Below are positions 25,466-35,966 of a DNA stretch of 64,000 nt, piece after piece; position 1 is the first letter of the stretch, and each line of letters starts with the position of its first letter. Under the pieces are notes generated by a model. The model did not search any database. It saw nothing but the letters and a program-made list of their open reading frames with translations, and was not told the origin of the DNA. A program made the translations under genes and the position numbers. The stretch covers positions 4,629,001-4,693,000 of the forward strand of contig NZ_CP100470.1 of NCBI RefSeq assembly GCF_030323145.1. The letters are read 5' to 3'. This DNA comes from Mesorhizobium sp. C432A. Lineage in GTDB: Bacteria > Pseudomonadota > Alphaproteobacteria > Rhizobiales > Rhizobiaceae.

Positions 25466-27435
25466 CTAAGACGATCGATCGAGGTCGACTCGCGCGACGG
25501 CGTAGGCGCCAAGCGAGATGCTTTGATCATCCAGCGGTCTTGCGGAACTTTCCATGAAGTCGGGATCGGTTGCCGCCCGCTCGAACTGCTCGGCGCCGAG
25601 AAGAGCAATGCGGGCGCTGCTCGGCGAATCCGAAAGCCGCACAGATTGCGTCTTGGCGGTAAGGTTAGCGACCCACAGGGTCACGCGGCGATCTTTTTCA
25701 GCCGCGATCGTGGCGACGCCGTCAGCGCCGGAAGTTCCTACGGACAGCAAGGTGGCTCCGCCGAGCTTTGAGAGACCAGCCAAGACATGGAAAGCGGGAT
25801 AGACCGTTGGGCCATCCTGCTGATCATACCATGGCTGCACGAAATCAGCCTTCCTATGGATTTGGCCAAAGGGGCCGGCGAAGTCACCGAACGCGACGGC
25901 CTCGATTCCTTCGCGAGCGCAGGCCGCGAAATATCCGACAGTCCAAGCCGCATTGAACAGCCCGCGCTGACGAGGATCAATGCGCGATAGACAGACGCGA
26001 GCGTTCGCTTCATTCGGCGTAGTGGATTTTCCGTATGGGTTCTCACGGCAGCCGAGCTGGATGGGACCGATACGCAGTGGCAAGCGTTCCCCCATGAAAG
26101 CATGCGCGGAGCGGATTAGATGGGGGATTGCCTGAAGTGTCTCCATCACCGAGACATCATCTGCGGCGTGCACGCTGGGACAGGTGGTGAAGGTCACGTA
26201 GTCGAGCGCTTCGGCTGGCGGACGCTTGCGGTTGAGTTCGGTGAAGTAAGCGGCCATGCCGCCGCCCAGCGCGATGCCCGGGAAAGCCCGGCGAGCGGCG
26301 GAGTAGCTTTCGTGGAAGCTGGGCATAGTCGGCCACGGTGCTCCCGGCTGTACGGATGTCATGTCCTGCGCCGGAAAGACGGAGACAGCTTCTAGTTTGA
26401 GGCCGAGTGAGTGGACAGCATCCGCGACCGGCGCCAATTCGCCGAATGGATCGCGCGTGCCCTTGGTGACAATCTCGAGGACCACGCCAGCGCCGGTCAG
26501 CCGTGCGAGCGCGGCGTAGCTTTCTAGTTCGTCCTGGCCGTGTGCGATCCGGAGATCGACCTGGCAGACCATCCACTGGGGAGCCATTCGTCGTAGGAGC
26601 TCGGGGGTTTCGAGCGCGTGCTTTGCCTCGTCGGCGGCGACGCCGACGCCAGTGCGGGGCACTCGGCCGACCGGTCCGCCGATCGTCAGGTTGATGAGTG
26701 GATTGCGATTTTCAGACGTCCCGGCAGGGAGCGTTCCTGACACGTGAAGCCGGACGGCCTGCGTGAATTTCTGGCCCCTGGGCAGTCTGTAAGGCCACGG
26801 GCGACGCAGAGGGCGGACATATGTTTTATAGGAGGCGTCAGACCAATTGCGTTGGTCCTCCATCTCAAAGGCATCACCCTCCATGGTGCATGTCGCCCAG
26901 ATCCCAGGCGCGATTTCGTGCGACAACGCCCGGATGTCGGTGAACGGACATTTTGGATCGATGTGGTCCGGAAAGAACGATAGCTCGTCGTGACCATCCT
27001 CATGCAGCACCTTTATCGGCTTGCCGGCCAAGCCCTCGATCGGATGAAGGACCACGAAGCCGGTCCGATTCGTCAAAAGGTCAGTCTCGGGCTCTGCCTC
27101 CGCCACAAACGACAGCGCACCATCGCCACTGCCTGAGACGCGCGCCCGGTAAATCAGGCGGCCGGATGTTGCGGCACATGTTGCACGGTATTCAATGGCG
27201 AACGCATCCGGCCTCTCGTCGATCCGCAGATCATCGAGAACGGTGGTACATGTTCCCCAGTTTTCGTCCCGTACAAGAAACGAGATTCCGCGCAAGATCT
27301 CGATCGTCCCGATGCGGATGTAACGCAAGGCGCCATTGTCGAACGCGACCGACAATGATCCGGCGCGCAGTGTGCGCAGCGGTGCCTCGAGCTGTTCGGT
27401 GCCACACAAGCGGACTGCCAGGGAAGCTGTCGAGG

Positions 27436-27439
<4 letters not shown>
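25466..27439 (-). CDS. Sugar lactonase resembling D-apionate lactonase (ApnL)
   Basis: 657-residue cytoplasmic protein, frame intact. The N-terminal third is a beta-rich domain with [40 protein letters not shown] and [19 protein letters not shown]. The middle is a TIM-barrel-like part with [19 protein letters not shown] and a region with [18 protein letters not shown] recall these segments from the D-apionate lactonase family, whose members open an aldonolactone ring. The substrate here may differ because none of the usual apionate enzymes are adjacent. It is the last gene of a leftward operon and overlaps the ATPase stop by four bases. Confidence 0.6.
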
Positions 27440-28530
<1,091 letters not shown>

Positions 28531-28542
28531 GCGGGAGCTTTC

Positions 28543-29391
28543 CTAACCGCGAACGGCGCCGAGCGTCAGCCCGCGCACCAGATGACGTTGAGCAAGGACC
28601 CCGAGGGCGATCGATGGCACAAGGGAGACGATGGCAAGGGCCGCGGCTTCGCCATATTGCGCGCCCTGGAAGCCGATGAAGGCGCGGAAGACCGTTGGCA
28701 GTGTAAAGGCAGTTCGGCTGGTCAAGATCAGAGCGAAGAAGAACTCCGTCCAGCATGCAATGAAGGCGAAGACAGCCGCCGCGACGATGCCCGGTGCTGC
28801 GAGCGGCATGGCAACGCGCCAGAACGCCTCCCATCTCGTGCAGCCATCGACGAGGGCCGCCTCCTCCATCGACTTCGGCATGCCGCGGAAATAGGCGAAC
28901 ATCATCCACACCGAGACCGGCAGCGTGAAGACCGTATAGGCGATGATCAGGCCGACATGAGTGTCGTAGAGCCCGACCTGGCGATAGATCAGGAACACCG
29001 GCAGCACGATCCCGATCGGCGGCAAAAAGCGCTGCGACAGCACCCAGAAAGACAGATGCTTGCCGCCGGTGTCGTAGCGCGCCAGGCTATAGGCCATCAG
29101 CGTGCCGAGCAGCGCCGAAAGCACCGTGGCCGAAAGCGAAATAATCAGGCTGTTGATGAGCCCGTCGAGACCACGATAGGCGAACAGCGCAGCTTTGTAG
29201 TGGACAAGCGTCGGAGCGGCGGGGAACCAGACAGGCGGTACGGTGAGGTAGTCGTCGCTGGGCTTGATGGAGGTGTTGAACATCCAGTAGAGCGGCCACA
29301 GCACGAACACCAGGAAGAACCCCAGCAGCAGAATTCGGCCGATCGGCAACGACCGGCGTTTCCTGCGGCGGGCGGGCGCGACGGCGGCCAT
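28543..29391 (-). CDS. CUT1 importer permease, MalG-like
   Basis: 282-residue membrane protein with six hydrophobic segments, beginning MAAVAPARRRKRRSLPIGRI: an Arg/Lys-rich tail then the first membrane span. The EAA loop is MPKSMEEAALVDGCTRWEAF, and the C terminus ends GLTLGAVRG. Its start shares one base with the stop of the preceding permease (TGATG). A longer frame reaching 29664 is inside that permease and is rejected. Confidence 0.9.
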   Translation of the reverse strand: MAAVAPARRRKRRSLPIGRILLLGFFLVFVLWPLYWMFNTSIKPSDDYLTVPPVWFPAAPTLVHYKAALFAYRGLDGLINSLIISLSATVLSALLGTLMAYSLARYDTGGKHLSFWVLSQRFLPPIGIVLPVFLIYRQVGLYDTHVGLIIAYTVFTLPVSVWMMFAYFRGMPKSMEEAALVDGCTRWEAFWRVAMPLAAPGIVAAAVFAFIACWTEFFFALILTSRTAFTLPTVFRAFIGFQGAQYGEAAALAIVSLVPSIALGVLAQRHLVRGLTLGAVRG

Positions 29392-30332
29392 CAGACCGGT
29401 TCTACCTTCAAGAGCCGACGCACCAGCAACGTCACGATGAGCGCCGTAAAGATCAGGAACAGCCAACTTCCTGCTGTTGCCTGCGACAGATGAAACTGTG
29501 TGAAGCCGATGGTATAAAGATAATAGGAGGCCGTGTAGGTTTGTGTTCCCGGGCCACCCCCTGTCATGATGAAAATGGTGTCGAACATACGGATTGCGTC
29601 GAGCAGACGGAAGGTCAGCGCCAGCAGCATCATCGGCCCGAGATGCGGGAGCGTGATCGCCCAAAAAACCTGCCAGGCGTTGACGCCGTCGAGTTCTGCC
29701 GCCTCATAGAGATTGGGTGGGATTGCGGTCAGCCCGGCGAGCAGGATGACGAACATGAACGGCGTCCACTGCCAGACATCGGCGATGATCAGCGAGACGT
29801 AGAGCCACGGGCGCTCCGTCATCCAGCCGATCGTAACCTCCTGCCCCAATAGTTGCGTCAGGATATAGTTCGTCGGTCCGAAAGGCCGCTGTAAAAGCAG
29901 CGTCCAGGCTTGGCCGACGATGACCGGACTGATGAACAGCGGCACGATCAGGATCGACATGATCACACCGCGGCCCGGAAAGCTGCGCACCATTGTCAGC
30001 GCCACCAAGAGGCCGAGAACGAATTCTATAGCGACGCTGATGCCCGACAGCGATGCTGTCAGCAACAGGGACCAACGTGCTACGGGATCGAACACGACCC
30101 GCTCGAAGTTCTTCAATCCGACAAAGGCGTGGCCCGGCACCTGGAAGTCGTAGTTGATGAAGGATACCACCAGCGAGAACAGAAGCGGATAGATCGACAG
30201 TGCCAATATCAGCAGCACAGCGGGGCCGACCAGCAGCCACTTGAAATGACGGTCTGCCCATTGAGCAAAGGCAGACAGCCGGGGCGGTGCGCCGGCTGCC
30301 TTCAAACGACGGATCGTGGCGGTGGGCTGCAT
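29391..30332 (-). CDS. CUT1 importer permease, MalF-like
   Basis: 313-residue permease with six membrane segments, the first at about residues 33-55 (WLLVGPAVLLILALSIYPLL). The EAA loop appears as LYEAAELDGVNAWQVFWAI. A characteristic [20 protein letters not shown] segment precedes the last span. The ATG at 30332 is preferred to a TTG four codons upstream. It couples directly to the MalG-like gene and lies 75 bases beyond the hairpin-containing gap after the binding-protein gene. Confidence 0.88.
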   Translation of the reverse strand: MQPTATIRRLKAAGAPPRLSAFAQWADRHFKWLLVGPAVLLILALSIYPLLFSLVVSFINYDFQVPGHAFVGLKNFERVVFDPVARWSLLLTASLSGISVAIEFVLGLLVALTMVRSFPGRGVIMSILIVPLFISPVIVGQAWTLLLQRPFGPTNYILTQLLGQEVTIGWMTERPWLYVSLIIADVWQWTPFMFVILLAGLTAIPPNLYEAAELDGVNAWQVFWAITLPHLGPMMLLALTFRLLDAIRMFDTIFIMTGGGPGTQTYTASYYLYTIGFTQFHLSQATAGSWLFLIFTALIVTLLVRRLLKVEPV

Positions 30333-30363
30333 AGGCGTATCCAAAATCGCCGCTTAGCGGGGA

Positions 30364-30392
30364 GGTGTTGCGAGCCAAGCGCCCGCAACACC
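30364..30392 (-). promoter_or_regulatory. Intercistronic hairpin after binding-protein gene
   Basis: GGTGTTGCG (30364-30372) and CGCAACACC (30384-30392) form a perfect 9-bp stem with an 11-base loop in the gap between the binding-protein stop and the permease start. It matches the location of hairpins in the other importer operons of this window. Confidence 0.65.
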
Positions 30393-30419
30393 GATTGCTC
30401 CAGAGAAGTCCGCCTGCCC

Positions 30420-32075
30420 TCAGAGGGTGACCGCCATGCCAAGTTTTTCCACCGTGTTGTCGGCGGTGGCGCCAGGCAGTTTCAAGAACTCGGTGTAGAA
30501 GCCCTTCTGCGAATCCACACCCAGTCGGTCGGTCGTCTCGTTCCACTCGGCGGCCGCCGTTTCAAGCGACGCCTTCGGATCCGCACCAGCCCACACCGCC
30601 GTGCACATGCGATCGATGCTCAAGAAGTAGTCCTGCGCGCCTGGCATGATCGGGTCGAGCAGACCGACATTTGCCGAGTTGTTGAGGTTGGCAAGGTACT
30701 CCTTGGCACTCGGGAAGAGCGCGCCGTAGAGCTCGGACTTGAAGTGCGAGATGCGGTACGGGTCGCGTAGAGCGTAGGGCAGCATGCAACGTGCCAGCGA
30801 GACGGGTGGCGAGCATACCCACTGCATGAACAGATACGCCGCCTCAGCGTTGGGCGAGTCGGCCGACAGTGCCTTGTTGTAGCCGGTGGCATGTTCCGGA
30901 TTTCCCGGAACCACGGCATAGCCGACCTTGCCGGCGATTTGGGACTGCGGAATGAAGTTGATTGCCGTGGCCGACTGCGAATAGTTGGCCGCCATACGGC
31001 CGCTAGGAGGCCAGGAATAGATCATCGCGACTTTGCCGGTCAGGAAAGCCGCCCACAAGGAGACGGCGTCGAGCTCGTTGTTGCCGGGGATCGAGGCCTT
31101 GTTTGCGGCGAGCATGTTTGTCAGCGTCTTGACGCCGGCATCCGAAACCAAACCTGCCTTCATGTCGTCGCCGAAGAGTTTTCCGCCGTTGGCCCGGTAC
31201 TGCTGCAGAAAGTCGAACTGATTGCCGGGGCTGCCCGCCTTGCGGAAATGTCCCGCGCCATAGACCTTTGGCGCCATCTGGTCGGTGATGAACTGGGCGA
31301 TCTGGGCATATTCTTCCCATGTCTTGGGCGGTCCAAGCTTGGCGTTGAACTTCGCCTGGTAAGCCTCCACCATTTTAGGGTCCTCGAAAATGTCCTTGCG
31401 GTAGTAGAGAGCGAACATGTCGCCGTCGTCGAAGAACCCCCAGATCTTACCCTTGTAGGTCGGCAGCGCCTTGTACAGGGGATGATAGTCCTCGAGGTCT
31501 GCCGGGTTCATGTATTTGGCGATGTAGTCGTCTAGAGGGGCGATGACGCCGCCATCGGCAAGCGACGGCGTCCAGGCCGGCGAGATGTCGAGGACGTCAT
31601 AGGCACCCGAGCCGGCGATGTGCTCGGCGACCGCCTTGGAGTACTGGTCCGGGTTCGACAGCTCGACGACATTCGACTTCATCCCGGTAAGCTGCTCCCA
31701 CATCGGCCCACTGAAATTGCGCGGGTCGAGTGCCTGCAGGCCAGCCTCGTAGGTCATGTTGAGGGTGACGCCCGAATGCGCCTTGGCCGCCTCCGCCGCG
31801 CGAAAGGCGGAACCGTCCGCAGGCCCTCCCTTCGATGCTTTCAGGGCTGCGGCCTGCGCCTGGCCGAGCGGCGACGTGGCGTCCGCCAATTCCAATGTTT
31901 GCTGCGCCAGCGCCCAATCGGTCATTATCCCCAGCAGCGGGCCGGACACGGCCAACATACCGGTCATCTGACCGAAGCGGGTGATGAAAGTTCGGCGGGT
32001 GGTTTCGCCGCGCATGAAGGCGTCGACCTCAGCTTCGAGGCCTGCCTGAAAGTCACGTTTTTCACGATCGTTCAT
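30420..32075 (-). CDS. Tat-exported sugar-binding protein
   Basis: 551-residue extracellular solute-binding protein. An unusual 25-residue charged leader precedes the twin-arginine motif TTRRTFITRFG (Arg27-Arg28), followed by a hydrophobic stretch ending near ALAQQ at about residue 60, where cleavage is likely. The body has the large CUT1 binding-protein pattern (KTWEEYAQIAQFI, FLTGKVAMIYSWPPSGRMAA). GGAGG is ten bases upstream of the ATG at 32075. It delivers ligand, perhaps a sugar acid or lactone given its neighbours, to the permeases downstream. Confidence 0.88.
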   Translation of the reverse strand: MNDREKRDFQAGLEAEVDAFMRGETTRRTFITRFGQMTGMLAVSGPLLGIMTDWALAQQTLELADATSPLGQAQAAALKASKGGPADGSAFRAAEAAKAHSGVTLNMTYEAGLQALDPRNFSGPMWEQLTGMKSNVVELSNPDQYSKAVAEHIAGSGAYDVLDISPAWTPSLADGGVIAPLDDYIAKYMNPADLEDYHPLYKALPTYKGKIWGFFDDGDMFALYYRKDIFEDPKMVEAYQAKFNAKLGPPKTWEEYAQIAQFITDQMAPKVYGAGHFRKAGSPGNQFDFLQQYRANGGKLFGDDMKAGLVSDAGVKTLTNMLAANKASIPGNNELDAVSLWAAFLTGKVAMIYSWPPSGRMAANYSQSATAINFIPQSQIAGKVGYAVVPGNPEHATGYNKALSADSPNAEAAYLFMQWVCSPPVSLARCMLPYALRDPYRISHFKSELYGALFPSAKEYLANLNNSANVGLLDPIMPGAQDYFLSIDRMCTAVWAGADPKASLETAAAEWNETTDRLGVDSQKGFYTEFLKLPGATADNTVEKLGMAVTL

Positions 32076-32194
32076 AGTGCTTGGTCCTCCCATTTTCCTT
32101 TTGCTTCACTCGCCGCCGGCGCAGCGGTCAAGCATTTCCTCCCGTAAGGTCGCCGCAAAGAGGCCGCGGCGGCGCGCCGAAAATCAGTCTCCTC

Positions 32195-33247
32195 CTAGGT
32201 TCCGAAGCGGGCGGCGAGCCCAGACAGCCTGGTCTTCCACAGCTCGCTCGAAAGCACCTCGCGATTGACCACGCCGCGCGGCTCGCGACCACGCTGCACC
32301 TCGATTACCGCTTTGACGTCGGCGGCACCGTTGCCAGCAAAGCACTGGTCGGTCCAGCAAAGCGCGTGCGGCGCCAGGATGACATTGTCGAGTTTGAGGA
32401 TCGCATCGTCTGCGTCGGGAGGCTCTTGTTCCAGCACGTCGAGACCGGCGCCGGCGATGCGGCGCTCCTGCAGTGCTTGCGTCAGCGCTTTCTGGTCGAC
32501 GATCGGGCCGCGCGCGGTGTTGATCAGGTAAGCTGTCGGCTTCATCAGGGCGATCCGCTCAGCATTGACGATGTGGTGGGTCTGGGGCGACAGGGGGCAA
32601 CTCACCGACAGCACGTCGGCGCGGCGAAACAGATCCTCCAGCCCGACCAGCTCGACGCCCAGGTCGGCAGCGACCCCCTTGCCGGCAAACGGGTCATGGG
32701 CAATGAATTGCATGTCAAAGGGCTTCGCCAAGCGGAAGACCTCGGCACCGATGTTGCCGATGCCCAGCGACCCAAGCGTACGCCCGACGAGGCCGACCCC
32801 CATATGTTCGGAGCGCTTCTCAAAACCAACAGACCCTTTGCGGGTGAGCGCGTCCTTTGTCAGCAGCTTGCCGGTCAGCGCCAGGATGAAGGTGATGACG
32901 GATACGGCGACGGGCCGTCGCACGCCATCGGGCGTGATGACCAAGGCAATACCGGCTGCGGTGCATGCCTCAACGTCGACAGTGTCGTAGCCGACCCCGA
33001 AGCGGGCAACGACGGCCAGGCGGCCGCTCCTGGGGACACTCGTGGCATCGAAACGATGGGCGAGGAGGATCAGCGCATCGAAATTCTCAAGTTGGTCGCC
33101 GCGAAGCGGACTGTTTGACTCCAGGAACACCATCTCGACACCTATCGCATTGCGCAGCGGCTCCAGATCGAAATCTGGGTAGGTCGGCGAGCCGTCCGGC
33201 CTGCGGAAATCACCGGAAAGCGCCACCCTGAATTTCACGCTGTCCAT
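32195..33247 (-). CDS. D-isomer-specific 2-hydroxyacid dehydrogenase
   Basis: 350-residue NAD(P)-dependent dehydrogenase. The Rossmann motif is GSLGIGNIGAEVFRLAKPF; the catalytic Arg is in VARFGVGYD with a second in INTARGPIVD, the Glu in LDVLEQEPP and the His in LAPHALCW. It interconverts a 2-oxo acid and a (D)-2-hydroxy acid, presumably an intermediate of sugar-acid breakdown such as the product of the adjacent aldolase. The start at 33247 (MDSVKFRVAL) is preferred; the longer frame to 33529 is within the aldolase gene. About 120 bases lie between it and the binding-protein gene. Confidence 0.88.
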   Translation of the reverse strand: MDSVKFRVALSGDFRRPDGSPTYPDFDLEPLRNAIGVEMVFLESNSPLRGDQLENFDALILLAHRFDATSVPRSGRLAVVARFGVGYDTVDVEACTAAGIALVITPDGVRRPVAVSVITFILALTGKLLTKDALTRKGSVGFEKRSEHMGVGLVGRTLGSLGIGNIGAEVFRLAKPFDMQFIAHDPFAGKGVAADLGVELVGLEDLFRRADVLSVSCPLSPQTHHIVNAERIALMKPTAYLINTARGPIVDQKALTQALQERRIAGAGLDVLEQEPPDADDAILKLDNVILAPHALCWTDQCFAGNGAADVKAVIEVQRGREPRGVVNREVLSSELWKTRLSGLAARFGT

Positions 33248-33261
33248 CGTCTCTTCCGCTC

Positions 33262-34038
33262 CTATTGGCACCCGGCCCGGATCTTGGAAACCGCGTCGGC
33301 GATCGCGTCGTGCAGGACCCAAACGTCGCCTGAATAACATATGAAATCGAAGCCCTGTGCGTAGAACTCGTGTCCCTGGGCGACGTTGGGCACCAAGCGT
33401 CCAAGCGATTTGTTGTGCTTCTTGGCGGCGGCCACGATTTTGGCCATTGCAGCAGTGAAAGTGGGGTGGGCGAAGTCGCCAGGAATGCCGAGCGAGACGG
33501 ACAGATCGAAATGCCCAACCCACAGACAATCGACCCCGTCCAGTCCCGCGATGCCGTCAATGTTCTTGACGCCGTCGGCGGTCTCGATCAGGCAGATGAA
33601 CGTCGAGCGCTTGTTGGCGGCCTCGAATTTGTCAGCGACCGAGCCCGGACGGTAACGGTCATGAGCGATCTGCAGCGCCACGCCGCGGGCGCCGGCAGGG
33701 TGGTATTTCATGGAGTTGATGATGTGCTGCGCCTGTTCGACGCTGCTCACCATCGGCGCGATCAGGCCTTCGGCGCCCATGTCCATGGCGCGGGCGAGGA
33801 AATGGTAGTCCTGCGATGGCACACGAACCATCACCGGCAGATCGGCCGCCTCGAAATAACGGATCGCACTCTTCAGCGTTTCCAAGTTAAATCCCGAATG
33901 CTCCATGTCGAAAAAGACGAAATCGCAGCCAGCGGACTTCAGGATGTGACCGATTCCCGGCGTGGCGAACTCGGCGACGAGCGTACCGAGCTTGACCCGC
34001 CTGTGAGAAGCTAACGCCCTGAGACTTGGCTCCGACAT
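33262..34038 (-). CDS. HpcH/HpaI-family 2-oxo acid aldolase
   Basis: 258-residue class II (metal-dependent) aldolase. Characteristic segments are FVFFDMEHSGFNLETLKSAI, the base-carrying MEH; MVRVPSQD; CLIETADGVKNID with the metal-binding Glu; and LWVGHFDLSVSLG with the metal-binding Asp. The family splits 2-keto-3-deoxy sugar acids or similar compounds into pyruvate (or a hydroxypyruvate) and an aldehyde. It fits downstream of a lactonase and dehydratase step. No dehydratase is present in the window. GGGAGGAAG lies upstream of its ATG. Confidence 0.88.
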   Translation of the reverse strand: MSEPSLRALASHRRVKLGTLVAEFATPGIGHILKSAGCDFVFFDMEHSGFNLETLKSAIRYFEAADLPVMVRVPSQDYHFLARAMDMGAEGLIAPMVSSVEQAQHIINSMKYHPAGARGVALQIAHDRYRPGSVADKFEAANKRSTFICLIETADGVKNIDGIAGLDGVDCLWVGHFDLSVSLGIPGDFAHPTFTAAMAKIVAAAKKHNKSLGRLVPNVAQGHEFYAQGFDFICYSGDVWVLHDAIADAVSKIRAGCQ

Positions 34039-34085
34039 GCACTTCCTCCCGTTCGCCCCAATGGGCCAATCCGCCTATGTTCGCT

Positions 34086-34394
34086 TCAATGCGTGGCTTC
34101 AAGAACGAGGTCGCAGGTCGTCACCAACTTGGTCACGACGAGCGGCGCGCTCTGCGTATTGAATTCGTCGAAATGAGCGGTGCGGCAGTGGTCCTCGAAT
34201 GCGGCCTCGCTATCGTAAATCTCATAGAGCAGGACCCGATCCAGTTCGCCGCGCGCCTCCGTCACGTCAAAGCGGCGGCAGCCGGCCTCGGTGCGCATCG
34301 AGGCGGTCGCATTGGCGTCGACAAGTTCTCGGAATCTGTCCCGGGCACCAGGCCTCAGGCGGAAATCGACCCAGACGACAAATCCGGTCATCAC
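34086..34394 (-). CDS. Antibiotic biosynthesis monooxygenase (ABM)-like small protein
   Basis: 102 residues, one ferredoxin-like ABM domain: GFVVWVDFRLRPGARDRFRE, EAGCRRFDVTEARGE and HCRTAHFDEFN. Such proteins include quinol monooxygenases and LsrG-like isomerases. In sugar-acid operons they may act as isomerases or mutarotases; here the substrate is unknown. Its ATG overlaps the regulator stop by four bases (ATGA), so it is co-translated with the regulator. It is separated from the aldolase gene by 47 bases. Confidence 0.8.
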   Translation of the reverse strand: MMTGFVVWVDFRLRPGARDRFRELVDANATASMRTEAGCRRFDVTEARGELDRVLLYEIYDSEAAFEDHCRTAHFDEFNTQSAPLVVTKLVTTCDLVLEATH

Positions 34395-35098
34395 TTGGGC
34401 CTCGCAAGTTGCAGATAGCGCTTGGCCACATATTCGAGATGGCTGCGCATGGCCGCCTCTGACGCGTCTGGATCGCGCGCGGCGACGGCCTCGAAGATTT
34501 CGCGATGAGCCTGGTAAGCCTTGCGGTCTTCACCCTTGGCCAATGTGGTGCGACGCTGTTCGAGCAACCATTCAGCCAACGCCGCGTGAATAGCTGTAAA
34601 GATCCGATTGCGGGTGATTACCGCCAGCACGTAATGGAAGTCTACGTCCGTGCGCTCGAAGCGCGCCAGGTCGCCGATTGATTGACGGTTGAGTTCGAGC
34701 GCCTCCTTGAGGCTCTCAATGTCTTTCGGGGTAGCATGCACAGCGGCGTTGCGGGCAAGGCCGACCTCGAAAAACAACCGCGCGCTCTGGAAGTCGTGAA
34801 CTCCTCCCGGCGCCGAAATCATGTGCCGAGCCGGCCCTGAAAGGGCGTCGATCACGAATTGAGGAGTGGGTCGAGTGACGCGGGCACGCTCCCCCGATTT
34901 TACCTCGACAAGGCCCATTTTGCTCAGATGCAGCAGCGCCTCACGGATGGAAGGCCGCCCTACCCCGAACTGCCGCATGAGTTCCCGTTCAGATGGGAGA
35001 CGGTCGGCTTCGGCCAACTCTCCCTCTCGGATCATCCGCTCGAGGTGCGCTGCCACCTCGTCCGAAAGCTTCCGCTGTTTGATCAGAACTCCGATCAT
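34391..35098 (-). CDS. GntR-family regulator, FadR/FCD subfamily
   Basis: 235 residues. The N-terminal winged helix reads AEADRLPSERELMRQFGVGR with PSIREALLHLSKMGLVEV; residues 80-225 form an all-helical FCD effector domain that typically binds carboxylic acids through a metal. It is the first gene of the leftward sugar-acid operon and probably its repressor, with a sugar acid as inducer. A palindrome immediately upstream of the gene (35105-35126) is a good candidate operator. The opening residues MIGVLIKQRKLSDEVAAHLE match the family start. Confidence 0.9.
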   Translation of the reverse strand: MIGVLIKQRKLSDEVAAHLERMIREGELAEADRLPSERELMRQFGVGRPSIREALLHLSKMGLVEVKSGERARVTRPTPQFVIDALSGPARHMISAPGGVHDFQSARLFFEVGLARNAAVHATPKDIESLKEALELNRQSIGDLARFERTDVDFHYVLAVITRNRIFTAIHAALAEWLLEQRRTTLAKGEDRKAYQAHREIFEAVAARDPDASEAAMRSHLEYVAKRYLQLARPK

Positions 35099-35104
35099 GT
35101 GGCA

Positions 35105-35126
35105 TACCTGTTATACCAATCAGGTA
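35105..35126. promoter_or_regulatory. Candidate GntR operator palindrome
   Basis: TACCTG (35105-35110), ten bases, CAGGTA (35121-35126): exact inverted arms. It begins six bases upstream of the regulator start, where a bound repressor would block transcription or translation initiation of the whole operon. Confidence 0.55.
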
Positions 35127-35966
35127 CGTTATGATCCCATAGCACCCTTGTCAACGATGTCTAAGCATCCGGTAGCCGAGCCGTTTAATCACTCCGCCGA
35201 TGTCGAGGCGTCCTTTGCACACGCCTTCAACGTCTTCACCAAGGATATCGGTGACTTGAGGAGCGCGAGCACACTCTGCTCGGTGTTCCGATCGGGGACC
35301 GTCTTCGAACCCTGGGTCGGGTGGTCAGTTTCAACTGCGGTGTGGACCGCAGTGAGTGCCACCGGGCCGTGTGCTGGCCGAGACCTACCCAACCGCCTGC
35401 TTATGAGCTGCAACATTGAACGATGCGCATTTGAAACTGGTTTTCTCAAGATCTTTTAGTCCTGAGGGCCTCAGGCGGGGGCGCTTGCCATTTAGTTATC
35501 GTCACCTGCAAATGCCGAACCCGCACTCGACGCCAATCTACGCGTTGGCCAGTTTGCGACATCTGGTTTCGGCGATTCCGCTTTCAGTAGCGACGATCAT
35601 GCTGGACGGCTGATATGAGGCGCGTTCCCGCCTGGCAGCTTAGGGGCAGCAAGCAGGACGTCGGCTTTCTTGCCTCGACCTGGCCTAAGCAGTCATTCAA
35701 TTCGTGGCCTCAAGCAACTCATCCACGCTCCTCCTGACGCGGCGTGCCAACCAGCCGATCTCGGGCTGATGTGCGTGGACGGCAGTCGTCCTTTGACCAC
35801 CGCTTCTGGCGGCGCCGATTGGCGAGCCGCCTCGCCATCATTAGCTATGGAACGGAAAAGAAACCATTCAGCATCAGACTACCGCTTTTCGACGCACCTT
35901 TTCGAATATGTCGGAACGAGCGCTTGTCGCGCAGCCCACGATGCCCCCCATTGGTGAACCGGTTCC
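35127..35966. other. 840-base non-coding stretch between the sugar-acid operon and wsp
   Basis: No gene is supported. Short frames on both strands lack ribosome sites and family resemblance. The minus strand around 35700-35770 can be read as EIGWLARRVRRSVDELLEAT with a stop, which looks like the end of a lost gene, but it is too short to place. The wspA promoter presumably lies near the right end. Confidence 0.4.

Noticed and set aside
35800..35966. EcfG promoter for wspA
   Set aside because: Two GGAAC words occur upstream of wspA, but neither is followed at the right distance by CGTT or a near match.
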